From NCBI GenBank assembly GCA_022606135.1, contig JABYQN010000012.1, forward strand, positions 1,116,001-1,180,000: a stretch of DNA of 64,000 nucleotides. Reading direction: 5' to 3'. A program made the position numbers and the translations under genes. This stretch comes from Fomes fomentarius. Lineage: Eukaryota; Basidiomycota; Agaricomycetes; Polyporales; Polyporaceae. Each line of letters starts with the position of its first letter. Within the stretch, counting starts at the first letter, position 1. This document shows positions 11,035 through 24,146 of the stretch, piece after piece. Under the pieces are notes generated by a model. The model was not told where the DNA came from. It saw nothing but the letters and a program-made list of their open reading frames with translations, and searched no databases.

Positions 11035-14000
11035 CTATTTCGAAGGCAGTGGAGGCACGGCTGGGATCTCGGGCACGGGCGGCAGCTGGGCCTGTTGACG
11101 AGGTCGTTGCAACTTGCGTTTTTCCTGTTCCTTTGACTGTGCATCGCGCTCCGCCTGGAGGCTGGACATGGCGTGCATCTGCTGCGTGATGAAGTCGGAC
11201 GTCCCGGGCCTATACCGGAAAGTGTCTGTGTCAGAGGGGGATCTCCGAGAGTGGGGGAACACACGGGATACGCACCGCATGCGCAGGATCCTGAGGATGG
11301 TCTCGCCGTTGCTGACGTCCTTTTCCTTCTCCTGCTTCTTCTCCTTCTTGCGGTTCTTGATCGTGCCCAAGTTCCGCTGTTGGTACACGCTCTTGGCCCG
11401 CTTCTTGATTGAGGGCGCGGCCCGCAGACTATGTTGCATCATCCGCACGCACTCCTCCATGAGTGCGTCGCTAAGGGTGCAGACACATATCAGTGTTGGA
11501 TATCATGGAGTGGCTGCAATGACACTTACGTGTGCCAGTCGTAGTACAACCGGATGGACAAGATGTCGCGATACTTCTGGTTTTGCAGCGCCTCCAGGGA
11601 GATGGGGCCTTCTCCGCCGGCGTGGAAGTAATCTCTGAGGAACTGTACGGAAATGATGGACATGAGCAATGTCCGGCACTGGATATGATTGTGATCGACT
11701 GCACACCTTCAGCCATCTGAAGACAATATCCACCTCCTTGTCGGTTAGCGGCTTCATGTCGCTCTGCACGTCGGACAACGGCGGGATGAGCAGGCCTTCG
11801 ATCACACTTAGGATCTCCTTCCAGATGCGCAGCATGACCATGTCCTTCGTCGTCTCGCTCAAGTACGTATTAAGGGTCGACAAGTTCGCGTCGAAGAAGT
11901 CGAAGAGCGGCAGGATGGCCTGTTCGATCTCCAGGTCAGTGAGGCCCTCAGACTTGAACCGCGGCTTCTCCGACTGTGGGAGAGGTATCTGCACTTCGTC
12001 TTTGCTACCCAGTGCTGACCCAAAGAGAGCCGTGACGTTCCCGAACGCCTTGTTGTAGTCTATGCTGCCAGCGGTGTTCGACTTGATGAGCGTCTTCAGC
12101 ACCGCTCGAGATAGGCTTTGTCGGACGAACGGTGACATCTGTAACAACAGCGTTCAATCGCCCGCGCGTATGTAAGCTTGACATGACAAGATGAAACCGC
12201 ACCTTGTCAATGAACACCCGAACCATGTCGTTCTCGGCACGCTTGAGCGAGCGGAACGCACGACCAAAGAAGAACTGCAGGTCGTCCTTCTCGCCCTCCA
12301 TGCTCACGCGGAGCAGGATGCGGCCATGGGTATCGAGGTCGAACCACAAGTCGTGCGTCATGAAGTCTCCGAACCGCTTCGGATCCAGACAGAGGTAGGC
12401 GCGGCCGACGGTGTCGTGCTTGCCTACGAGCGCACGATCACGGACGCTGATCATGATCCAGAGTGGCTTCTCCACAGAGAGATCGAACGATTCCTCCCCT
12501 AGTGGATAAGCAGTGTCAGCCGAGCCTAAGGATGGAGCGACGAATATCAAACTTACACCGTGGGCTCAGTGTCTCGTAGATCGTTCGTGTCTTTGCCAAG
12601 CGGTTCCCCTGCTCGTCACTCAGGGTGACGAAGGTGTCCAGCCTAGCCGATGGACTGCTGTCAAGAGGAATGAGGTTCTCTGCCATGGAAACCTTGACAG
12701 TGAAGAGGAATCGGTCTCCGCGATCCACCTTCTCCGGTACGGGAGGGGCGGCCTCGAGAACCTCCATCTTCTTGTCTGCCTCCATCTGCGCGTACATATT
12801 GTCCAGCAGACGACGCGCGGCCTCGACGTTGTTAAGCTTGACGCAAGATTCGGGCTGGAACGTGAAGGCTTCGACCTTCTTCTCGCCTCGGTCTGCAAGC
12901 TGCTTTGCCTTCTCAAGCCAGGCTGATGACTTCTGCGGTTGCAGGTAGTCTGTTGGTCGGGGGAACATTTCAGACATGAACATTTCCTCTACGGTCGCGC
13001 AATACTGGTTGATTGCCTTGCTGATCGTCTGCAAAGAGAATGAGAATGAGAACTTTGTGTTGTGATGGGGTGACATACTTTGGATAGACTGGTGAAGAAC
13101 CGAGCTTCTTGATACTCATCAATCCATTCCAGATCCTGCAAGAACTGTATCGGACTGCGGAGGGAGTCAAAGAGGTCGACTATCGATGAACTGTGACCCT
13201 CTTCTCCTTCGGCTTGGAACTACGTCAGAAAGAGAGCATCAGCACATATACATGAGTCGTCCGAGTGGTAACCAACATTGTCTGCTGCGATAGCCTGTGC
13301 CGAGCGTTAGCGATCGTTAACGATCTCGCTGATATATTACCGCGAGGACGTACCGCTTGCACCCATTGTGTCGTCTTGTTGTCTGTGTTGATCAACCATT
13401 GCCTAACATATGGCTCGAAGAAGCCACCCAGATCAAACGAGATCTCGCCACTGTGCCAAAATTCTATCAGAATGACGCGGATGATGCGGTGAGCACGACT
13501 GACTTAGGACAGAAAGCCTTGTACATTCCAAGAAGTGTCTTCGTTCGACGGTACAATGAGAAGATGTCCTGAATGGGTACGTCTGGCGTGGGACCGTTCA
13601 TCGAATCCTCGAAGAGTCGCTTCTTGCAGTCGTCCAAGTCCATGAGAAAGTGCGGAATTTGCACTTCCAACATCAAAGAGACGATATCGAGATGCCTGGC
13701 GAATGCAATGAGCACGTGGATATCAGGTCGAAGTGACAACATACCCAAGAATAGGTTCTGGGAACCGCTTGTCCAGCAGTTTGGCATTTTTCTCAATCTC
13801 GTCTGTCATGAGCAACAGAGGCAGTGCCCGATTGACCCCTGGCGCCTGTTGCAACTCCTGCATCTTCTGCCCGTGGAATCGTGCAGAGACTTCCTTCACC
13901 TGGTTCTGAATTTCCGTGAGGCGTTCTGCGACATCGACGTCGTACCGCTCGAGTAGTCCACTGTCTCGGACGGTCTCCAGGATAGACAGGTACGGCGCCA

Positions 14001-15911
14001 GGTCTGATGATTTGATCTGTGGCAGGCTTTCCAGCGTGTGGTATAGGTGAGAGAGGAATGTGCTGAATAGCCCGCCGTAGATCTGTGCGAGGTAGTCGAC
14101 GTCCTGCCTCGCCCATTTCTCAAGCTCGATCTCATTCAAGACACGGGTAATGTTGTTGAGCGCTTCGGGGACGCACTCCAGAGGCACTTCGTTACGCTCG
14201 TAGAATTGTCGTACGATGTCTAGGAAGCACGCGACACGGTACGGCTGACCGATTCGCCACCGGAGAGCGCACTCGTTGATGAGTTCGATGTGCGATGCTG
14301 AAAGAATACCCAGGGAGACCTCGTCGTCATCACCCACGGCAGGGCTGAGCATCGCCTCGAGGTCTGCTGCGATACAGTATTCAAGCAGGCGCTTGTAGTA
14401 CTTGCGCGGATTGGGTGGAATGAAAGTGAAGTGGAAGCCGACCTGGATATCATCATCTCCATCCAGCGCGTCATACAAGCCATCGGGGTCGCTAGGGCCT
14501 AATGATACCACTGAATGTCGACTGCTGACGGAAGCGTGCCGTTGTGTAGAGCCGCTCGCGTAATAGGAGTCTGGCCGTCCTGAGGAGTAGTGGGAGTATA
14601 CCGAGCCGGGACGCCCGTTCGTAGCAGGTAATGCTTCTGAAGGTGTTGACTTTGCGAGCTCCGGATTGAACTGCACCATGACAAGCATCAGTTGCGATAG
14701 GTGAGAAGTCTCAAGCGTGCGCCAGTATTGCCACGCAGCTTCGCTTTCAAAGTCTTCTCGGCGCATTGGAAACGGGGCGCCAGCGTTGATGTTCTTGAGA
14801 CATGTCTACATGGCAGTGAGTTGGACGGTAAGAACAGGGACTTACCGGACAATGCTCACCTTGAGGTCATTGAGCGCGGCCTATAATAGATGAATACGAT
14901 GATCGTCTCGGGCGCGGCGGATCACTCACTTTCTCGTTGCAAAACTTAGCCATATCCTCAATCTCCTTCTGTATTGCTGATACAGGGACCTTGAACAGTC
15001 GCGTGGCTGTAAGGACTAGGGGCATGTCGTTGACCTGCATGCTGATTCGTCTTGTCGAGCCGATAGAGTCTCGCTGTGATGTGGATGCAGAGTCGTATCC
15101 AGAGTCGGAGTACGTCGTCGATTGCTGGGCGGGCGCGAGCTTCGCGGTGTACATGTCCAGCCTCGCTGTGAGCTCGGGTGAGACATGGCTGATGTGGCGC
15201 AGGCATTCGCGAAGCAGACGGATGAACTGTGCGATATGGTTGTTCAGCTCCATCTTCCACCCGTCGCCAGCGAGCGACGGCTCCTTCTTGAGTACATTCG
15301 TGGCGTTGGTGGCGAACATCAGGATGAGCTCCTCGATCTTGCGGTTCTCCTTCATCTGCCGCCGGAAGGTCTCGTCCTTGACCTGGCCGTAGAAGACGGC
15401 CATGGTGCGCCGCGTCAGCTGGTCTGAATAGCTGGTCGGAGTTCGATCATAAGTTAGAAGAAGGTTAGGCTTGAAACACGCACGCAGCATCCTTGCCCAT
15501 AGCGATATCCTGCAACTTCTGCTCTAGGACCTTGATCAGATCCTTCGGAAACCGCACTCCTTTCTGGCCATCACGGAAGAGGTCTCCGATGGAGAACATG
15601 GAGTTGGAGAGGGCGCTGTGAATCCGTGAAGAGTAGTCTCTATCGCGCTCGGGCTCCGGCTGCGCAGCTTCAGGGACTGCTTTAGGCTGCATCTGGTAGC
15701 TCAGTAGACTGGTATATGTTCGATTAGTTTGCATTCAATGTTGCAAGTATTGTACTGACGCTACTCGTAGAACAAAGCTTTGGGCAAATCATGAGATTCG
15801 CGATGGTCATGGTAAGGATATGGTCACGTACTTTATGAGCTCATCCTCCGAAACACGGAACCGGGACGTCCTCCTCTCGTGCGTAGAGCCAGCATAACTA
15901 CGCCTTGACAT
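11035..15911 (-). CDS. C2 and MUN (MHD1/MHD2) domain protein, Unc13/Ync13-like
   Basis: Large cytosolic protein of roughly 1,300 residues in about 15 exons. Animal Unc13 primes SNARE-mediated vesicle fusion; the fission yeast relatives Ync13 and Git1 act in exocytosis/endocytosis at the cell tip and in nutrient signalling. The start at 15911 (MSRRSYAGS) joins in frame to LLSYQMQPKAV after one intron. The order seen is an alpha-helical N-terminal region with MAVFYGQVKDETFRRQMKEN (about 15380); a long exon 14805-13740 with the MHD1-type helices; MFPRPTDYL and then a C2 domain (FLFTVKVSMAENLIP to LWFDLDTHGRILLRVSMEGE, about 12730-12290); an MHD2-like helical block (12140-11710); and a basic coiled tail (KKRAKSV, KKEKKQEKEKD). 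The stop is at 11035. The identification rests on the C2 core and the domain order. Internal exon borders are approximate. Confidence 0.8.
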
Positions 15912-16869
15912 AAGCAGATCGTTTCGAGTGTTCGGAGGTCCCCAGCCAGGTCGTGAAGGTCGTCAAACGAGATATATGGGTAGAGGACAGCGAAGGTAAG
16001 TGGTCAAGATGTTAAGCGCCTAAGGCAGTCCCGTTGTATTATCTAACACGGCGATTTCAGGCCTGTAACATAAATCCGAACCGCATCTCCTTCCGCAACG
16101 TAATCTTCCCGTAGCGAGATTCACTAAATAGCGCGAACCTGTGGTAAAGATGAAGGATGTACATGCCAACAAACGGGTATTCGGAGAGCGATAATTACAT
16201 GCGCGCGATCGGGTGTACAGGGGAAGGGGAGTCCCCGGGGTCCTGATGGTCACCATGAAAGGCGAGACGCTACCTTACGGTGTTCGTAAGGTTCATAGAA
16301 GCCTGGAGATTCATTGAACCCTTGAAGAGTTCTCAGAAGTGGAGTTTCAAGGTCGAATCAAGAAGAGTAGGTGTCATGATGGATTTCCGTTCCAACCTCC
16401 CGGCGCTTAAATTACCACATGCGGCTCAGAGTTGTTCAAGCTCGTGTTGGGGTGCTTCAGCGGTTATGCCTGCGCATTCTGTGAGGCTCAGCATAGAATC
16501 TCGCGCTGAGTTTCAGACGTACATCGTTGAGAGAATTGTGATACAATTGGCCGGATGTCACGAGTCTCGTTCTAGTCAGGGCCCCCTCGCATGGGCAAAC
16601 GGTCAGAAGAGAGGATGGAAAGGATAGTTTGCTACAATCCACATAAGGTGGGGTGACTACAGGCTACAAATAAGGGTATCGCACAAGCGTCCCAGAGTAT
16701 ATAATACAAAGCAGCAACACACGAGCGCGAGAATCCTGCGGGTCGTACCGTCGTCGTAACGTGTGATTGGGGGGAGGGTGCCGTGGTCGGCGTGATTGGG
16801 CGCGAGGAACGTAGTCCTTCCTCGACCCTCTAGTCGTGACTATATGCGCGACTTGAGAGTAAGTGCGGT
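15912..16869. other. Intergenic, no gene seen
   Basis: Promoter side of the C2/MUN gene and 3' flank of the DUF7598-like gene. No coding frame with motifs. Confidence 0.5.
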
Positions 16870-18236
16870 TCATACCGCCGTCTCAGAGTCGCCCAGACTT
16901 GGTGCCGAGCTCGAACGTGCATGGGTAGTGGGCTTAGGTACATAGGTGGGCAGCGCCTCAGGTGGTGGCCGGATCGTGAATCCTGCGCCCGTTGTCAGTG
17001 TCGACGTGGAACAATAAACACTGAAATATGCGTACCTCGCGAGAGCGCGCCCTTCTCGCCCTGCCGCCCGAAGCCCATTCCGTTCTTCTGGCTCGACAAG
17101 TTGCCCGAACGGTATGCGTCGCCGCCATAGGCATCGCGCTCCTTGTCCCAAGAACCACTGCTGCCACCGGACATCACTAGTGGGCGCGGAACCTGAGACG
17201 TGGGGAGGATGCCGCCCTTCGTGTTCTGGTCCTGTTCTCGCCAGGAGGTGAGGGAGCGACGCCATTTGGCAGATTCCCGGAAAATAAGGCCAAGGAAGAT
17301 GTTGAGGCAACCGATAGAGAAGAGGAAGAACGCAGACACGAGCGAGAACTCGTCCACGTGGTGGGATAGGACGGCCGCGCCGAGGCTGTGAGAGAAGAGT
17401 CAGCGATCGATGTCCTGAATGGTAGGCGAGTGTGCAGAAGGGAACAGCAGACACGATGCGACTGAGATATAAGACACGTAGCAGCAGCAAGGATAGCCAG
17501 AAGAGTGCCATGAGACAGTAAATGTACACGACCTGCCCGGAATTGCCGTACCAGGAGGCTCTGTGCTGTCATGTGTCTCGTCCCGTCATCTGCGTTGATC
17601 ACACATGCATCTGGGGTGGAGAACGCTATGTGGACAAACGGACGCAGAGTGCACCAAGCATCCTGGGGAAAGTATGTGCCCGCGCACGGATCGTCACAAC
17701 TATGAAAATATACCCACAGGCACTGGATAACGCCAAGAGCCCCGAGCCCAAAGCCGTCGCCCAAGATGGGGAAGAAGCGGTTAAAGAAGGCAGCGGGCCA
17801 GCCAACTTCGGACATAATGAGGACAATGGCTTGGAAGATGATGAGTAGTCTGTTGAGGACGGCCCAAAACGCGCCAGCTGGCTGGTTAGGCACACTGCTG
17901 CCCCTGTTCACCGAAGTATACTTTAGCACATTGGCCTACACGTTAGTACTTGACACGTACTCGACATAGTCTGAGTCGACAGATATGCAATCGGTATCGG
18001 TGGAGTTGACGTCCACTGCGCGGATGTTCGGGTTCGCTAGTCCAGCAGCGACGAAGGCGTTCACAGATTGGATGTCGTGAACCATCGTGACGATGCTGCT
18101 TGCGAAAAGGAGCAAGAGAGCAACGATGCTGAGAACGCGGACGGCGTTCAGGCCAATAAAGATGTCTGTTTGCAAAGATCAGCTATGCTGGTTTCCAAGT
18201 ATGATACCTGTACGCACATCCTTTCGTGGTGGGCAT
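16870..18236 (-). CDS. Four-helix membrane protein, DUF7598-like
   Basis: A basidiomycete membrane protein family of unknown function. Exons 18236-18218, 18165-17961, 17903-17718, 17385-17036 and 16982-16870 give 290 residues in frame. The first exon is only 19 nt (MPTTKG). Hydrophobic segments are seen around VRVLSIVALLLLFASSIVTMV, AVLNRLLIIFQAIVLIMSEVG, LGALGVIQCLLGAAVLSHHV and LVSAFFLFSIGCLNIFLGLIF. Conserved patches include the loop SSVPNQPAG and FRESAKWRRSLTSWR after helix 4. The C-terminal third is polar, Ser/Gly-rich and probably cytosolic. The intron 17717-17386 (332 nt) is far longer than its neighbours. The DUF name is from memory of the family pattern. Confidence 0.7.
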
Positions 18237-19437
18237 GTCGACGGATTCTGTGAGAGGGGAAGAATGCTCAAGAAAGTTGCGGAACTGTAAGAACTAAGTG
18301 GCCAGGAGAGAGAAAGACTGTAATCAAGAGGGCGGTGTTCCTGCACCCTAGAAAGTCGAGCAAGCCCGGATAGGAGGAGAAGGCTGGAGAGCGTGGTGAG
18401 TGATGAGGATTGCACGAGGTCGGACCCACTATATGAACGACCTCAAGACGCGCCTCGCTTGTGGCCACCTCGCACGACAGCATATTTTTGAATTCTTTGT
18501 TATTGTACCACAATGAGGCCTACACGGCGACCGTCCACAACGAGCACAAAGACGACGGTAGAGAACAATGGGAAACGAGACGCCCATCAAGACGAGGCTA
18601 TGCCACCGTTCGCAAATACAGCCAAATAACATCTTTAAGCGCCCGGTATGCTTCCTCATCAATACCTGAGCTTGTATTAGCGTAGTTGGTTCTATATCCT
18701 CCGTTCTCCGTTCTCATCACTTAGCGATAGTCTCAGCGCAGCAGCCTGGGGATACGCGCACACGCATGGTGCGCTAAAGCGTGCATATCTATACTCGGCC
18801 ACGCCTGAAGCCAGTACTGCACACTCCTCGTAAGCACTTTTATTTTTGCACTTCTGTCCTTATCATCGATTGTCTACCTCTCTTGGTCCGTCGAATTCTG
18901 TATACTCTGTCATTTCGATTTCCCTCACGTCGACCAGTGCGGTTCTCCAGGTGGAGACAACGTACTTGATGATGGATGATGAAGCGCTCACATCATGGTG
19001 GGCCGCGGCTATAAGCTTAAGTACGTAGAGGGCAGACAAGCAGCTGTTGTTTCAATGTCTGTTGTATATGTGCATGAGCTCGAAGGAACACTGTGGTTTT
19101 ACTACAATGTGGCTCTGCATTGGTCGACAGAGCGCTACAGCCCGATGAAGGCAAGTCTACAAGCCTGTTGACGTTGGTGAGATCGTGGTAATCGTAATAG
19201 GACACGAGCCACTCATAATGACAGTCATTCCCAGCCTACCTTGCAGGCGGCGGTTGCCCCCACGTCGAGAGGAGCATGACTTGCCGTGGGGTTACGCACG
19301 TACACCCTAAGGTTTGCCGCTGAGTTGCGCCGGAACCGCTGACGAAGCCGACTGGCCACGCACATCCCCCTAAGGGCCCTAATACTTGCACTGTTTTCCC
19401 ACAAAGCTATACAAAGTGTTGATACAGTGCACAGCGG
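18237..19437. other. Intergenic, no gene seen
   Basis: Divergent spacer between the DUF7598-like gene (minus) and the first SRPBCC gene (plus). No motif-bearing frame. The right end carries a TATA element for the SRPBCC gene. Confidence 0.5.
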
Positions 19438-19445
19438 TATATAAT
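19438..19445 (+). promoter_or_regulatory. TATA box of SRPBCC gene 1
   Basis: TATATAAT lies 89 nt before the chosen ATG. The third paralogue has the same octamer at 25531, 58 nt before its ATG, which supports a shared core promoter type. Confidence 0.55.
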
Positions 19446-19526
19446 GCGCAGGGTCGCTCCTTTGTCCATATGCACAGTATCTTCCACCTCCTACTTCCTG
19501 CGCTATTTCTCTTGACCGCTATCACC

Positions 19527-20155
19527 ATGTCCAACCTCTCTTCTGCTTCCTTCAACGCGGCGTTCCAATATGAAGTCCGTCGTGAGATCAACGCACCCAT
19601 CGAAAAGGTGTGGAGCATTCTCACAGACGTTCAATCGTATCCCGAGTGGTGAGTATGATACCCATCAATTCACGAAAGAGTCACTGACATTAGCTACTAG
19701 GAATCCTCACATGTGCGTATACTTATCTTGTGGCAAGTCCAGGAACATTTCACTGCCGGGACTGACGCGCGCATTGCAGTCGGTCCGCTCAGATGGTCGA
19801 CGCAAGCTCTCATCAACCGACTACAGACCCTACGCTGCGTCCAGGCACGCTTGGGGTAGCCATGGCAATCCCTGCCACTCTCGATCCAGCCAAACAGCCG
19901 ACTGTTCAATACGAGCAACTCACCGTGCTTGATGGCGCGAAACACCAGATCGTCTGGGGTGGTGGCCGCATTCCATCACTGTTTCGCGCGGAGACCGCCC
20001 AGGCTCTCAGTACTGCAGACGGAAAGACGGTCTACGAGCTGCGAGCGCTCGTGGGTGGGGTTTCGGGGCACCTCTTCAAGCTCATCATGAGCGCGTCAAT
20101 GCGGAGTACTCTGGATGACATGGCGGATGCGTTGAAGCAGAGAGCGGAGATCTAG
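19527..20155 (+). CDS. SRPBCC-fold protein 1 (START/Bet v1/polyketide-cyclase-like)
   Basis: Small ligand-binding fold of the SRPBCC superfamily; such proteins bind lipids or other hydrophobic molecules or act as cyclases. The ligand is unknown. Exons 19527-19648, 19701-19712 and 19780-20155 give 169 residues. The fold starts with YEVRREINAPIEKVWSILTDV and SYPEWNPHI and ends with a long C-terminal helix, LDDMADALKQRAEI. The middle exon is only 12 nt, as in both paralogues at 24147 and 25589. The chosen ATG has a strong context (tcaccATGtc). An in-frame ATG at 19470 would add 19 residues resembling a signal peptide (HLLLPALFLLTAI), but it lies about 30 nt past the TATA box, so it may be leader. 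It is the most divergent of the three copies. Confidence 0.75.
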
Positions 20156-21503
20156 GCTCGGAGTCCGAACTTAGTAGAGACTCGGCCTGAGAATAGAGAG
20201 CTACTGGCCCGAGTCTCCACCTCGAGGATTATTTAGTCGTAGGTATTGCATCTCGTACTCATACATCTCGACTGTATAGCTGTGTCGTACGGCAGATTAT
20301 ATTCCGACTTACTTAGAGTCTTAGACTACATGACTTAGCATGCGACAGCGGCGCTCACCCCGCGCCAACGACAAGCAATCACATGCACTTTCCATATATA
20401 GGATGACATTCACACGCGATTATCGTCCGGTCTGCACCTATACTACTTAGTAGTCTCATCTTCTGCTACCACTTTTGACTTCTATCAGGATAACAAAGAC
20501 ACGCGATGCTAGCGCTTCTACCACTAGTTCCGTATCATCTATCTGCCTCTGTTCGATTGAATATCATCTGTGTGCACGGTGCCTTGATTTCACCTCAAAC
20601 CTTACAACGACGCGACCCGCCCCGAATACGCACCTCAACATCGCATGCTGTAATGTGTAACGCAGCCAGTCTTCGATGTACGCTAAGTGCATCATGCATG
20701 CTGGTCATGAGTACTAACCACTTTACAAGAATAGAACATTTATACCGTTCATGAAGTGCCCTTCTCTGGACGGAGTTCTGAGTTCAGTCGCGGACCGGTG
20801 AGTAACGAACTAATGGCATGCGGTGCGCCCTTATTGCCTGCTTTATCTTATTGCTGTCTGCGCCCGCAGTGAAGGGCGCAGACTTGCAAAGCAGTGTGAA
20901 TGTGACAGAGTTCTGTCCTTGTCCTCTTATTGGTCTGCTGTGGATCTGATCTCGCACCGGGTGGTGCGCTGGCCTCTCTCATCCAATCTTACCGTTTGGT
21001 CTATGACTTCTTGTGCCTTACAGGAGAGATGAAGGCCGAAAACCTTTAGACTCTGCAATTATGCATTCCTTGTAGCGGCGAAATTCTCGCATATGAGTGT
21101 TATATTTAGCAAATCCTGCTCGGAGACGGACGTCGGGCCTGGCATTTCATCGGTGGAGCTTCCGGCGGTAGGACACGGATCAGCAATGGCACGGAACGGG
21201 ATCCTTGCCCCATACAAGGTGTGCCCACTCCTCTCGAATTTAAAATTGGTCCCGCTATTCAGTGCGACTGAGCTATCCCGTGCAGGAGGGCATTACCCAC
21301 TCCATGAAGACGATCATGACAAGGCTAGGCTGGTACTCTGGTCTTCGTGGTGGCCCACGCATGTAGGGAGCGAGTGTACGGACAGGCCGGACTGCTCTCT
21401 CGTGCCGGGAGTCGGGTACGTTGTCATATAAAGAGGCTCTGCTGGGCTGTCCAAAGATTCGCCCTCAACATACAGACGGCACCTCACTACTGATTCTGCC
21501 TAC
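20156..21503. other. Intergenic, no gene seen
   Basis: 3' flank of SRPBCC gene 1 and promoter of the transporter. A-T rich near 20250-20480. No coding pattern. Confidence 0.5.
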
Positions 21504-23701
21504 ATGACTGTTTCTGTAGGATTTCTCGTCTACGTGGGTGTAATGCCTCTCATCAAAACGTACGTCATTGGTGGTTGTCATGTGAGCTTCGCGGCTCGTT
21601 TTGATTCTTTACAGGTTCGCCGCACTCTTGTGCGGGTACGTTCTTGTGAAGATGGACATGTTCCCTCCGGCTGCGTCGCGCGGAGCGTCCATTGTCAGCA
21701 TGAATATCGCACTACCTGCGCTCATCTTCGCGAACATTGTTCCGTCTTTCACGCCTTCGAACGCATCAGCCCTGGGTCCTATGTTTCTCATTGCGTTTGT
21801 GTATCAGCTGATCGGTTTTTTCATGGGCATGGTAATCCGAGAGATATGCTATGTTCCGAGAAACTTCTGGCAAGGCATCGTCGTCATGACAGGAATGAGC
21901 AACTGGGGAAACCTTCGTCAGTACAGCATCCATCTTGTATTGTACCTGAACCACACTGACCTCACGCCTAAACTTTACAGCGAATGCGATCGTCATGTCA
22001 GTTGCACAGCTACCCCCCTTCAACCCTGCAATGGACCCATCTCGTACGTTTCTAGCCGATGTTCTCTGTGACACTACAGGCTGAGTCCTTACAACAGTGG
22101 GCGTGTCTTACGTTTCAATCTTCTCTGTCTCCTACCACATCGTGTTCTGGATCTGCGGCGCAGCTAATTCACTGGCCTGGGATTACCTGCCAGATGTCCC
22201 TCAAGGCGAAGAGGCTGAACGCTCAGTTTCATGGAAGGAGAAGCCCATTGGCCGCATCGTTGCGCACATATTACGTCTTCCCGTCGATTCCACCCCGTCT
22301 GTTCATTCCGGAAGCCTCGAAAAGGATGAAGGATCGCTTTCTTCAGGCTCCAGGGACGAGAAGTCAGCGAGCGTGACCCGTGAACCGAGCGTGGTGGACG
22401 TGCCAAGGATTGTTGTCGAAGAGCCCGTCGACAATCTCGATGTGGAAGTCACTCCACGAATGTCACCTCTGCCCGCAGTCTCAAGAGTCAAGTCTGGCCG
22501 ACTGACACTCGTGATACCGACTACTTCACCGAGAGCTTCTGTCCCTCCGACGCCCCTTCGACTCGCGGTCACCCCTGTGCCTTCTACTCCTGGATTCGCC
22601 ACTGCTCCTTCTTCTCCATGGCGTCGAGGTGGCCCAACGTCTCCCGTCCGCTCTATCGCCGCAACCATTACGATCCGCTCAATTCATTCCATCCACTCGC
22701 TGGAGGACCCCGTTGCGGTCGCTGAACATGTCAAGTACGAGCCCTCGGAGCCTCGGCATTGGCTCCTCAAGCTCTTGAAACCCTTCGCTGCACTCTTGAA
22801 ACCGGTCACCCTCACCCTGGCTATCTCGCTCCCTATCGCCCTGATTACGCCTCTCAAGGCCCTCTTCGTAGATGCCGCGGCGCAGGGCGGACCCAATTGG
22901 CACGGTCCAGATGGCCGGCCTCCCCTCGCTTTCGTCATGGACTCAGGTGCGTAGACCGCGGAGCTCCCCATGCCTGCTTCCCTCGCCCCTTCGCCCCTTC
23001 ATGTGTGCTCACGCGAGCGACAGCGCAATTCATCGACACCATCGCGGTGCCGCTCGCCCTGATCCTGCTGGGTGCCTCGTTTGCCCGGATTAAGCTCCCG
23101 CGCCCACTCTCGAGGCTGCCGATCATGGCCATGCTGCTCGTGACGATGGCGAAGATGGTGCTCCTGCCCGTTATCGGCGTGCTTACCGTCCAGGCGATGG
23201 TCCGTGCAAGGTTCATCCCCGCGGACGCGTTGGTCGAACGGTTCGTGGCAATGCTTTTGAGCGGCACCCCCGCCGCTGTTAAGTGAGTGGACTTCTCTGC
23301 TTCTGGTCTGGCTTTGGCTGCCACGCCCCGCCGCGTGGAGTGAGCCGTGGTGCCGCGCGGTTGCGGGCGTGGAGTTCCATTACTGACGCGTGGTACACGG
23401 TTGTAGCCAGATGATCGTTGCGTCGCTCTACGCGCCAGATGGGGATGTCGACATTGTTTCTGTGAGTTATCGCTGCCATATCCGCGTCGGTGGCCGTTGG
23501 TGACAGATTTTGCAGACGTTCCTGCTCGTGCAGTGTAAGTGCGCACGATCCTAGATTATTAGATCACTCACCAAGCTGTCTTGTTCTAGATGCCTTCATG
23601 TTCATCTCATCAGCGTACGTGCATCGGTCCAACCAGTCCCGCACAGTGTCTGACCCCTTCATAGTGTCTTGACGTCGGTCGCTTTGTTACTCTTGCAATG
23701 A
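21504..23701 (+). CDS. Auxin efflux carrier (PIN-like, Mem_trans) family transporter
   Basis: Membrane carrier of the AEC family; fungal members sit in ER or plasma membrane and their substrates are mostly unknown. Nine exons (21504-21559, 21615-21916, 21981-22043, 22098-22946, 23024-23282, 23407-23461, 23516-23534, 23590-23614, 23665-23701) join in frame to 554 residues. The N-terminal half has VYVGVMPLIKTF, SRGASIVSMNIALPALIFANIV and the family-typical SNWGNLPNAIVMSVAQ. The C-terminal half has helices from LKPVTLTLAISLPIALITPL, then FIDTIAVPLALILLGASFARI, and ends AVLTSVALLLLQ. Between them lies a polar cytosolic loop of about 200 residues rich in Ser, Pro and Thr. Four exons of 19-55 nt at the 3' end make the gene easy to mis-annotate. 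It sits between SRPBCC genes; whether they work together is not shown. Confidence 0.85.
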
Positions 23702-24146
23702 GTCTTAGACTGGTCTTCATCTCGCTCAATGACTCTACCCTCAAGTACAAGGTCTCTACTACTATTCCGGGCGCGCTGGTAGCTCCACCATAGCCTATCA
23801 CTATGCTTCCTAATCGTACTTACTGTTCATGTCATAATGTGTATCTTCCCACTATATTGACCAATAGCACGGTCTGTGTCGTTGCCGTATTCGTTGATGA
23901 ACCTCGTGTATTCGTTTATGGTCCTCGTGGTGGCAACATCAGCAAATGTTTAGGCGTCTAAAATACAGTTGCAACAACCGTTCTCACGACATATATACAT
24001 AATCATACTGTACGACATTCGTTCAGAATCTTCAAATTCTAACTCAAAGGCCCAGCTAAGAGCGCGTTTTGTGGTTGACCGAAATCACCTCCTTCTCCAT
24101 TCTCCTATTCTCCCTCGATCGACTCCGTTAATCGTCCTCAAACGAA
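23702..24146. other. Intergenic with A-T rich promoter
   Basis: 3' flank of the transporter and upstream region of SRPBCC gene 2. An A-T rich TATA-like stretch (catatatacataatc) lies at 23990-24004, about 140 nt before the ATG. Confidence 0.45.
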
